The notes beneath the pieces were generated by a model that had not been told where the DNA came from, made no database searches, and saw only the letters and a program-made list of their open reading frames with translations. From contig OX393567.1 in the NCBI GenBank assembly GCA_947652115.1, forward strand, positions 24,328,050 through 24,392,049: DNA of 64,000 nucleotides, read 5' to 3'. Origin of the DNA: Blastomussa wellsi. Lineage: Eukaryota > Cnidaria > Anthozoa > Scleractinia > Plerogyridae. Shown piece by piece: positions 32,950 through 42,274 of the stretch; the first letter of the stretch is position 1, and each line of letters starts with the position of its first letter. A program made the translations under genes and the position numbers.

Positions 32950-35900
32950 CTGTTATTGAGAAAAAAAAATACATTTAGAAAAATTAAAAAATTTTCACCA
33001 ACCTGCACAATCGAGGCTTCATGTACTGCATCTTTAATTAATTAATTTGCTTTCCCCAAAGGAAACAATGTTTGAGTTTCTTTTTTAATGTGGTCAGCAA
33101 TATTGTGACCAATTGATCCTTTAGACTTAGTAACTACTTGAAATTCATCTTACAAAAATCCCTAAAAGGTAGAAGACTGACTTAGCTACACATCTGAAAT
33201 AACACATTATTAAAGAGCCTGGCCCACCCACTTTGCATCACGTGCCTCTATTATTGTTAGTGTTATCACAAAAAGCGATTGTACAAAAAAGAACGAACCC
33301 CAAAGAAAGAAAAATTAGCGAGGAGTATATTTTCGTAAAGATGTCACCTGCTTGAAGCATTCAACGTCACTGGAAACAGATAAAATATGTCAGTCGCTAA
33401 AACTCGCTTTTTCGGGGGCCCCAAAAATGGCGGTTTGACTCGCGATGCATAATGGGTGGGTCAGATTCTTTAATAATAACAGTAACAGCAATAATCTATT
33501 TACTTTGAAATTATATTGATAGACAGTACAATCTGAGAGCTTGTCACAATGTTAAAAGGATTCATTACAAGCATCATTAATATTTTCAATGGGAGCAGGA
33601 TTTGCAGGAATAACAGTGCACTCACATATGGTAAGTAATGTATAAATTAGATCTCATAATTTGTACACACTAACCAGCCTTTAGGCTGTTTCCCGCTGTG
33701 TCCAGGAGGGTTATCTCTTGGTTCAAATATTGTTTCTGGGCCTCTTGATGAAGGTATTGAGCGGTGTGATACTGAGGTGCCCCCAGATGGTCTTACTGAT
33801 ATTGAATCAACCACAGGTCTTATCATCTGACCAAATGACCTGAAAAAGGGCAATAATTTATTTATTGAATCTATCCATGAGGACATTAATTTTACTGTGC
33901 ATGTGCATTGATGCTGCAGCCAAAAAATTACCTTAATTTAAACATTAATTTCTGAAATGTGAGCTTCCTAGTACAGCTTTTTATGGTTACAGATGATTGT
34001 AAATGTGTATTATATTACAGCTTATTTTAAACTATGTGGTAAATATATACAGTTTGAGGTTTCCATCAACCTTGCAGATTATGTTATTAATATTAAGTTA
34101 ATATTAAGGCCATCAGGCTGGACCTTATCCCAGTTTTCTTGATAAGAAGCAACTAAGAGTATTTCTAACTCCCAGGCACTCAATGGGATGCTACCATTGG
34201 GTTAACTCCCAGCATTGAACTTGCAAGTGCCCATTCAAAGACCTGGGTCAAGACAGGCACTACAAGTTAGAGTAAAGTGTCTTGCACAAGGAAACAACAC
34301 AGTGTGCTGGCCAGGGATTTAAACCAGGCTGCTAAAGTTCCAGAGCCCAGAACACTTGACCATTAGGCCACAGTGCCTCCCACTTACTAAGTCACAAAAC
34401 GGACCAGTCATGGTTACCCAGAAAAACTTATGAATGGATGTACAAAATGATATTACAACATTTGATTGCACACATTTAATACTAACGTGTTAAGAACTTC
34501 TGATGGAAGATCCTGGATATGTTGAGGTATCTTTCTGCCTGTCAAGAACATGGCAACTTCTGAAGAGAAACTGTTGCAGTTGTGTTCAAACAGATGGTAA
34601 TTTTCTCCTCTGTTAGGATTAAATCAACAAAATAACAATCAATGTCAATTATATGAAATGTTGTAAAATGCAATTTAACCAAGTTAGAGTGAATTTCAGT
34701 AATGTTGCCACAAAGGACAGAGGCAATGATCCAGTCAATAATATAATAATTACAAGTAGCCAACACAAAGCACAGGAGGAGCGATTGGTTTTGGTTTTAT
34801 TTCTAATTGGTTGAAAAAGTGGTGCAAGATTTTTAACGCAATCACTGCACAAGCGTAGTAATGCAAAACCAAAGAAATTTGCAAATTGCTTTTGACACTC
34901 AATTAGCCTGCGTAGCTGGTGGGATTTGCGGCAAAGTGCTTTTGTTTTTGGGAGGCCGTCGTCGGAGTGGCAAAGTCGAGTTAAAATCCCGCCTGCTCTA
35001 ATGGATGGGTTTTTTGGAATTATGCGTTCACCCAGTGAACGCGAATTTCGGATTGGCTGATAGTGGTGAAATGCCAATCAAATGTTAATTGATACTTCAT
35101 CTTTCCAACACCGGCGGTCACAGAAAAATATCCGCGATCACGAACAACAAATATGCGTTAAAATTTAATGGATGGGCCCGTTATCGCAAATATTCAATGC
35201 AAGTTGTCATAAACTTCACGGAAAATTTCAGCTCTGGTCCTTCCAGAGCTAACATTTTGAGAGCTAAACATATCGTGAAAGTAGTAATGAGCCAAAACAA
35301 ACCGCACCAACAAAACATATGCAAATTACTATAGCTAAGGTGTTAAATTCTACTAATAGCTACAGGAAACTGTCAGGAACCCGTGGGAAACCGTGCAAAG
35401 CTGCGAAGTCCTATGACCTCTAGACATTGTGCTCAACTTAAAACGCTTTCAAACAGCGCTATCACAAATAAATAGAAAGCAAAAAAGGGTCGGAAGACCG
35501 AATTAATGTCACGAACGTAGGATTAGTAATTAGTTTGCGGTTTTGAGGTTTGTTCGCTCTACACAAACCTGTCAATAAACACATTACACCTCGCTCTCTG
35601 ATTGGCTTATTTAATTAGATCACTGAAGGCGATAAAAGTGGGCGGCTAGCAAAATCCATAAGCAATGAGGCAGGCAGGAAATTTCCACTTGTGCGGCTTT
35701 GCCGCTTGACCTCGTGGGCTTCGCCCGCTAATGCTGAGTGAGTAGCTCGCACCCTCAAATCCCGCCGACTACGCAGGCTAACACTCAATTGAATATCACC
35801 GTCTAACAAAAAAAGATTAGTTCACAACTACTGTAACCTTTTCTTATTAAAATCCGCATCGTTTTGTACACTCAGTGTAAGTAAGGAGTCATAAATGGTC

Positions 35901-38511
35901 CCTTGAAATTTTGACTGCTTCTACTCAAAATAGTGAGTTCTTGAATGTGTGCTAATATTGGCAATTTTTACAATAAATTGTTTCTAGTGGCTCAAGTACA
36001 TGTACATGTATTTCTTTTGCAAAGTTATTGTTACTCCCAAGGCTAATATTTGGCAATGCTGATGGGCTCATTAAGCAAAACACTTTGCTTGCATGCTCAT
36101 AAATGCTTGCAGAGATTATCCAATATACCGGTAGTATACTTTGCCATTGTACAATCATGGTCTGAAGAGTTTTTGGGTCAAAGTTTAAGCAGTTTTCACC
36201 ACAGCTAATATTGCTTTGCTCCACTTCTCTCACCTCCCATTCCCCTAATACACTGTAGCAGTTTGGCATGTGCCTGAATGACTGCATGGAGATTCATGGC
36301 TGGGTTGCGGGGATTGCCAGCCATGGGTCTTTGTTTGAAGTGTTACATTTGTACGGGCCGGGGGCAGGGAGGAGGCTCTGCATCCCCCCCCCCCCCCCCA
36401 ATTTTGGGCAACTAAGGCTTGTATTAATTGTTCAAGATTATTTATTTCAACAAACCTAAAATTTTGCTGTTCGATTCCACTTAAGAAATCCATAAACACA
36501 TCTTGAGTGACCTCTGTTTCTCCAAGATCTATCACCTCATCTGGGCTGCCAAGAATTGTTCCACCCTTCAAAAAAAATTTCACTATTTATTTAATGCGAT
36601 GTTTTGTCATTAAATTATTGTTAAAATATTAATTTATTATTAGCAAAGAATACTAAAATACCATCATGATGATAATATCAATTGAAAATGCACGTGGTTC
36701 CAAGAAATATCCATACCTACCCCAAGGATGGATTTTTGGTTTAAACCCTCCCACCCCCCCTCCCCCCCTGGAATTTCCAGTTTACCTTCATACTTTCCCT
36801 TAAAAAGTTTGGCAATTGAGAACCCCCTCCCCCTCAGAATTTCCAATGACCATCCTTGGAGTGGGTTATTTCCTGTAACCACACAATGAATGGTTCAGTA
36901 AAGTTAATTTAAAAAAATGTACAAAACAAAAACCTATTATTAACCAAGTTCAACATTATGAACAAGAGACCAAAATGAATATATATATATATATATAGAT
37001 ATACAAAATAATGATAACATTTGATAATGATGATGATGACGATGAAGAGTAAGAATGCATAACCGTTATCCAGAGCCTCACCCTATTACAGGACCCCCTG
37101 AGGGCTCCCAGGAATTTCTACATTTACACTGTAGTACACAACAGAAAAATTTTCACTTGAGTATGTCAAAAGTAATGCTCATTTAATATCATATGGTAAT
37201 TTGCATTGTTACGATTTGTTTTTTTTTTTTCAAAAACATCTACCATTTTCCCAACCAATCAGAAGCATATCTAAAACCATAACTAATCCTGATTCATCTA
37301 AACAAGTTCTCACCGATTACATTGTTTCTGTCCCTTGTGACTGGCCAGAGTGTAGTTTTACATCATTCAGTGAACAATTTGCTCTAGCTAGTCATTAATA
37401 ATACAGAATGTCTATACAACACTTACTGGTAAACAACTAGATATGCCGTCTCCACCGTAAAAGAACTCTCTATCATAACAAACCAAACCTGTATGCCTAA
37501 ATTGATGGAATATAACTTTTAAAATATTAGAACCAATCTTTTTCCTGGAGCCTGTCTTATTTCTGGGTCCCAAGAACACAGACTCTTTAAATTCTGAGTT
37601 TGTAACGTGGATTACAGTGCTATGTGTGCCTTACCGTTGCCACTTGAGAAAGTTTTTGATTAAATTATGACATCTTTTTGACAACTTTTTGCTAATCTTC
37701 AAAGGGAGTGAATGCACTTACAATTTGACATCTCCGCCCTTGGAAATTCTTATGTTCTGATTGGCTGGCTCGCTTTGAAGTTAGCAAAAAGTTGTCAAAA
37801 AGATGTCAAAATTTAATCAAAAACTTTCTCGAGTGGCAATGGTAAGGCGCGCAACACGGTAATCCTGGAATCGGAACTTATATCGAGAGTCCATGTTCTT
37901 GGTGCTAACCAAAGAAATGCAATGCTGTGACCTGGGACTGACAAAACACTGACCCAGTCCTGCTGCGGTCTACTAGACAAGAAAAAAAAATTAATATAAA
38001 ATACATGTAGCTTGGTCAAATTGATAGATCACCTTTACATTTACGAAAACATCAGCTTAAGCTTTAGTTCAGGTAAAATGAAATATATGGTAAACGCACA
38101 TACCACACTCCATCAATTCTTTTCCCTGCGAATGAATGTACAAAACTGAAATTTCAGCTTGCTTGAATTACATAATGTTTTAAATTTCTAGATCTAGTAT
38201 TAAAATCGTACGTAATAAAGCATTAAAACAGCCATTTTGGCAAATTAATAGCCATGTATATTTTGCTTCAAAAGGACACCTAAGCTTCCAAAGCAAAGAG
38301 GCTTTTTGACAACTTTTGTGAATCACAAAATCATCCCATTTGCTGAGTCACATCGACATGACAGTGCACCGGAGAACGAAATTTAAAGTATTTACTTATT
38401 GAGCTCTCGAACCATCAACTGAAAAAACTTACCAAGAAGAAAAGGGGACATTTGTCTTGCTAAACCTCTTGAAATATCATAAACATACAATTTGACGGGG
38501 AATTTTTCCAT
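28050..38511 (-). CDS. DESI1-type PPPDE deSUMOylating isopeptidase fused to a PUL domain, 14 exons
   Basis: This predicted cysteine isopeptidase (PPPDE family) should remove SUMO or ubiquitin-like modifiers or palmitoyl groups. I resolve 14 GT-AG exons totalling 1341 nt, 446 aa plus TGA, all phases consistent. ATG at 38511 opens [18 protein letters not shown], the usual DESI1 start. H35 in VWHTGL and C105 in HNCNSF form the catalytic pair. Residues to about 165 follow human DESI1 (168 aa) closely, including [12 protein letters not shown]. Unlike human DESI1 the protein continues through a short linker into a helical domain (about 200-446) resembling the PUL domain of PLAA, an ARM-like fold binding p97/Cdc48. 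Plants, fungi and protists have PPPDE-PUL combinations, some with thioredoxin; none is seen here. Introns hold SINEs and MITEs. Confidence 0.88.
28637..28820. repeat. MITE with short perfect inverted ends
   Basis: TTATTATATAAAC at 28637 is inverted as GTTTATATAATAA at about 28806-28819. Inside are GATATCTTCACA and several GAAGATA-type inverted pairs. It has no open frame and lies in an intron of DESI-PUL. Confidence 0.45.
28826..28908. repeat. Short foldback palindrome
   Basis: The arms ATATTACATGGCCGC (about 28824) and GCGGCCATGTAATAT (to about 28908) are perfect inverses. Inside, GAAATTTCTCTTC and GAAGAGAAATTTC pair as well, so the whole 85 bp can form one long hairpin. It is adjacent to the MITE at 28637-28820. 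Confidence 0.6.
29552..29766 (-). repeat. tRNA-derived SINE, minus orientation
   Basis: It is the inverse of the SINE body: AAAGTCTGTATGCTAGCC at the 3' end, then the GGTTTCC, TAGTCCATC and GTACCCATTTATAC blocks, to GCTCGGGGC. The head with box A is missing or diverged. It lies in intron 11 of DESI-PUL in sense orientation for that gene. Confidence 0.65.
31921..32162. repeat. MITE with 35-bp terminal inverted repeats
   Basis: The ends are TTACAGCGCGACACACCTTA and the inverse ending GCGTGTTGCGCTGTAA. Inverted similarity runs over about 35 bp (GTGTGGCCACCCAAC) and weakly further in (AGCCAATCAGAGG / ATGATTGGCTAA). The element is 242 bp, without coding capacity, in intron 8 of DESI-PUL. Confidence 0.7.
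33675..38511 (-). CDS. DESI-PUL exons 1-6: PPPDE isopeptidase domain
   Basis: In transcript order the exons are 38433-38511, 38104-38125 (a 22-nt microexon encoding GKRIDGVW with its neighbours), 37427-37496 (catalytic H35; YGGDGISSC), 36456-36565 ([11 protein letters not shown]...GETEVT), 34487-34609 (catalytic C105 in HNCNSF, then FLTGRKIP) and 33675-33839 ([12 protein letters not shown] and a Ser/Pro linker). The phases are 1, 2, 0, 2, 2, 2. The only unusual border is the microexon, whose splice sites (CAG/GG and GTG/GTATGT) are both good. Without it the frame fails and the region around the catalytic histidine is lost. Confidence 0.9.
34107..34384 (-). repeat. Diverged tRNA-derived SINE, minus orientation
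   Basis: Read on the minus strand it starts GGGAGGCACTGTGGCC, has a box B-like GGTTTAAATCCC, a CAAGACACTTTACTCTAAC block and the 3' end CTTATCAAGAAAACTGG. The order is that of the young copies, with many substitutions, so it is older. It sits in intron 5 of DESI-PUL. Confidence 0.6.
34893..35793. repeat. Possible 0.9-kb non-autonomous element with inverted ends
   Basis: ACTCAATTAGCCTGCGTAGC followed by GGTGGGATTT at about 34897-34926 reappears inverted (AAATCCCGCCGACTACGCAG...CTCAATTG) at 35757-35791. No clear protein lies between; the minus frame 34649-35077 has no known features. The target duplication was not established, so two separate inverted repeats remain possible. Confidence 0.35.
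37609..37865. repeat. MITE with about 60-bp terminal inverted repeats
   Basis: The left arm GGATTACAGTG...CTTACCGTTGCCACTTGAG and the right arm ending CGGTAATCC are inverses with few mismatches. They continue inward through GAAAGTTTTTGATTAAAT and CATCTTTTTGACAACTTTTT. It is 257 bp, non-coding, in intron 2 of DESI-PUL between the microexon and exon 3. Confidence 0.7.
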
Positions 38512-39129
38512 TTGAAATGTTTCTTCAACGCTCACAGCTGTGTGAACGTGACTCGATCTGTTATGAATCTAAAAAAACCGTTAGGGACTGGTACAAAGAA
38601 GAGAAGCAAGAGAGTCTGGGAAGCAATGTGAGAAACTGAAATTCAGGAACTGGACGGGATAGGCGGGAAATGAATGGGCAGATCTCATGCGAGGCGAACG
38701 AAGTAACAAAGAAATTCATAAGGAACGCTTGAATGACAAATTATCAAACAAATAATGGCGCATTTGAGTAAAATGTTTATCTACCGCAATCCACCATGTT
38801 TTGTCCAAAGTACATCTCTCCCAAGATCGTAATAAATTCACTGAAACAACAACGCTGGGATGCAGGAGACCACGCAACGAGGAATAAAACTGCTGTTACA
38901 GGATATTTTGCTTAAAAAATACTCGCAACAGAGTCACTCGAAGTGCATTATATTTCAAAAGAATATATGTGTGCACCTAGGTCATGACTGTGTTGCACAC
39001 TGACAAAAGATCTAACAGTATAGTTCGTATCGTTCAGTACAGGCACCTTGATTAAGTCATTTCAAAACTTAGGTGTTTTTGTTGATGGGCGGGAGCAGGC
39101 CGGACATGGTTAGAGTTTGTTGGGTGGGT
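38512..39129. other. Upstream flank of DESI-PUL
   Basis: This should contain the promoter and 5' UTR of the minus-strand DESI-PUL gene. I see no TATA box, no clear CpG cluster and no recognisable protein. The ordinary AT-rich sequence runs up to the tandem repeat. Confidence 0.4.
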
Positions 39130-39575
39130 ACAAAACGAAGACCGAAGACCCAAAAACGAAGACCCCTTGAAAATCGATTTGCGGTTTTTAGCGAATTTGA
39201 CCAGGGTCTTCGTTTTGTACATAACCCACCAAAACTACAAAACGAAGACCCCTTTAAAAAAGTTTGGAAATCACTTAAAAAAGGCTCAAACGTGATTCTT
39301 CACCCAAGCAGAAACAAGGAGCAACAGGATTGGCGATTTTTAGCGAATTTGACCAGGGTCTTCGTTTTGTACATAACCCCAGCAAAAGTACAAAACGAAG
39401 ACCCCTTTAAAATCGTTTGGAAATCACTTAAAAAAGGCTCAAGCGTGATTCTTCACCCAAGCAGAAACGAGGAGCAACAGGATTGGCGATTTTTAGCGAA
39501 TTTGACAATGGTCTTCGTTTTGTACATAACCCCACCAAAAGTACAAAACGAAGACCCCTTTAAAATCGTTTGTTC
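39130..39575. repeat. 153-bp tandem repeat, about 2.6 copies
   Basis: The block TACAAAACGAAGACCCC recurs at 39236, 39389 and 39542, exactly 153 bp apart, with a shortened first copy before. Each unit also holds its inverse GGGTCTTCGTTTTGTAC, a 17-bp arm pair around a 12-bp spacer. The period is a multiple of three, so a 183-codon plus-strand frame (39073-39624) stays open through the array. I regard that frame as a by-product. The array abuts the 3' end of the NLR relic. Confidence 0.8.
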
Positions 39576-39599
39576 ACCATCGGTGAACTGGTTGCCGCT

Positions 39600-41391
39600 C
39601 AGGCCGAGTGTGAGTGTAACTTGACAGGTTGATGATTGTAACCCGTGAGTTGGACTGACAACACCGGCATCGGTGGTCTGATTATCAGTCAGTATCAGTT
39701 CAGTAAATTTACTTGAAATTAATCCCCCAATGTAATCGGCACATGCGTCGTCCAGTCGACAACAACGCAGCTCCAGTTCGGTGACGGCACACGAGTCTTT
39801 CTCCAATGAACAACAGATTCGTCTTACTCCCTCCAGACTGTGTTAGATCAGAAAATTGGACACTAAACCTTTGAACTATAAACGGCTGCCCAGAAAATGT
39901 TTGCTGATTTTCAGTGGCTTCTTCATTCAATGCACTGAAGGTGTCGAGCAAAAATGATACGGCAATACAGTCCCCATTGGTCAACTTCTCAAATACAATT
40001 ATCGCATTGGGATCAGGGTGTTGAAGGTAACGCTTCTTTATGACGTTGTTAGCGAATTCTTTATCTTGATACTCACTCAGTGAGACACTCCGCTGTAAGA
40101 AGGATGTTTGCACTGTCGTTTACTGCTGGAACTTCTTCAGGCAATTCCTCCATAAATGTGTCAGTGTCTGTTTCGTTGGATAAGATGCCGGCCATAAACT
40201 GCATAACCATTGCGGATACATTGTGTCTGGCGGGAACCTCTCTTGTCTTCACAAACCAACGAGCCGCCAAATACTCGTGTAGTGTAAGGTGAATGAAACA
40301 AAAATGCTTCGTCACTTGCGAAAACGATTTCCTGAAAGGAGGACTACAATGAAGAAGACCGCTTGTTCTCAGGCTTTTAAGCTGTGAGAGTTTGTAAAGC
40401 GTAACATCCGAAGGAACGTATTTTTATTATGGTCAAATACAAACGTGTTGACAATTTCAAAGTAAATTTGTTTTTACGGGAAGAACATCAGTACACATTG
40501 ATTTGTTTAAAATATATTCCATGTAGGAACACATCAAAAAACAGAGAACAGGAACGTGCGCAAAACTGACAAGTTCCTTTTTCTTTGTGATGTGATTAAG
40601 GACAGTGTCCTTCATGTTTTGTTCAGTCTGAAATACTTTCCAAAAAAGTTTTCACTTGCTGTTCGGAAAATCCTGTAATTTCTACATATCGATCAAAGTG
40701 AATTTTGCTCATCTTATCAGATTCATCAGGTCTTGACGTTATTATAACAACTGAACTTCTCAAAATTTTACCCTTAATTAGCTTGGAACATAGTGCGGCC
40801 GGGGGCTACTGGCATCTTCTCTCTGACTGTATTAGGGTACAGTTCATCCAAATTACCAGCGATGTAATCTTGTTGTGAATATTCGTCATACCCGTCAATG
40901 ACAATCAAAACTTCCGCGGGATTAGTCACGATGTATTCAAATAAAGGTTCGTCAATATTTGAATGTTCATCCAGTACTGAAGAACGGTTCAAGAGTTCTC
41001 TCAGGGTGACACGGTCATCTCCAAGTAAATTCAACTGACCAAAAGTCAGCAAGTACGCAAACTTAAAGGCAGGCATTTCTGCATCTGTTTGTGTTTGGAA
41101 TAGTTTATCTTCAGCCCAATCCCGCATCAACGTTTGTGAAAACAAGATTTTTCCAATCCTTGCTTTTCCAGTAAGAAGGATTGCTTTGGGATGCTCGTTC
41201 CGACCAGTGACAGGAATGAATATTTCTTGACAGTTCTTAACTCGACGAGTTTCACTAATTTGACCGTACTGACTAAGGCGTTCGCTTCCTCCCACAACAT
41301 GGCTGCCTGCAACAGGCTTTCTTCCATGTTGTATAAGGAGATTAGTGAAAATCTCATCTGTTCGCACACTAGCGATAGTGGGAGTGGCCAT
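39600..41391 (-). pseudogene. NLR (NACHT-LRR) pseudogene
   Basis: NLRs are intracellular sensors; corals carry many. On the minus strand 40774-41391 encodes the NACHT start: TNLLIQHGRKP, a Walker A region KAILLTGKARIGKILF, and a Walker B-like VLIVIDGYDEY. A frameshift in a C-run near 40805 moves the frame, after which SSVVIITSRPDE (sensor 1) and YVEITGFSEQQV follow. Another shift comes near 40625 before FAHVPVLCFLM. Further broken frames at 40073-40315 (HLTLHEYLAARWF) and 39709-40113 precede leucine-rich remnants (39600-39806, LSGNQFTDGE). Walker A has R for G and I for T against GxxGxGK[ST], so even the intact part should not bind nucleotide normally. The 5' end stops at a foldback element at 41393; the upstream effector domain is missing. 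Confidence 0.8.
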
Positions 41392-41392
41392 T

Positions 41393-41835
41393 CACAGGCA
41401 GCCCAAGCTCACGTTGTGATCAGGATCATGTTGCATAATAGCCGTCATGGCAAAAATATAAGAGTTTGTATGGGAATATTTTACACCTTTTAGCAAACCG
41501 AAATACTGCCAAATCTTAAATAAAATTGCCTTTACTTTCACGGTGTTTTTATTATTGGGTTCCCCATTAATTTAAGTTGATTCATTTTAACCCGATTGCA
41601 ACATGCATGTATAATTATGTGATTTACCGATGTTCAAGGTTGTGACAGTCCTTTTATGTAATTATGCATTAGTAACTTTTAGATAGTGAAGGGTTCAGAA
41701 AGCGATAACTCGCCTAAATGGCCAAGAATCGGAAAAATAAGCGTTCAGACAAGAATAAAAACACAGTGAAAGTAAGGTAAGGCAATTTTATTTAAGATTT
41801 GGCAGTATTTCGGTTTGCTAAAAGGTGTTGTAACC
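41393..41835. repeat. Composite foldback element next to the NLR relic
   Basis: Arms of about 60 bp at 41483-41545 and 41765-41828 are inverses (ACACCTTTTAGCAAACCG, then AAATACTGCCAAATCTTAAA). The outer left end CACAGGCAGCCCAAGCT also opens the big foldback at 57.9 kb. Between the arms lies the 122-bp unit 41567-41688, which has an inverted copy at 45683. The whole looks like a non-autonomous transposon family member. Confidence 0.65.
41567..41688 (+). repeat. 122-bp dispersed repeat, copy 1
   Basis: Inverted and nearly identical to 45683-45805: both share CGATTGCAACATGCATGT, ATAATTATGTGATTTACC and AAGGTTGTGACAGTCC (inverted in the second copy), with only a handful of mismatches over the length. 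Confidence 0.8.
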
Positions 41836-42274
41836 AAGCTTTTCAGAATGGACGATGCTATATCTGCTCTGGTTTAGGCCTTGACTAGGTCGAAACTGGT
41901 CATAATTTGGTGATAGACTAATACACACTTACCAAATGCTTAATTGTTCAATTTCACACTGGTTTGCTTGCGGTTAGCTTTATTTCTTGGGTGGGGCAAT
42001 ACCATAAGTAAAATAGACTAAGAAAGTCATCTTTTTGGCGGATTGGCCAGGTAGTGCAGTGGTAGTGTAGTGGTGAAATAGGGATGTTGGCACGTCAGAG
42101 GCATAAACATAAAACGGCGAACTCACGAAGATTTCAAATTAAGGTGTGGTATCCTGAAATCTAAAACATAAAAGATGCAACGTTTTGCCTCCAGTCCAAA
42201 AAAAAGAAAACAAATGACACATGTCTCGAAAATAAGAAAATTCCAGACTTCACGCTCTCCTTAACTTGAAGTAA

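Noticed and set aside
39073..39624. 183-codon plus-strand open frame
   Set aside because: It exists because the tandem period is a multiple of three; composition is that of the repeat and no domain is visible.
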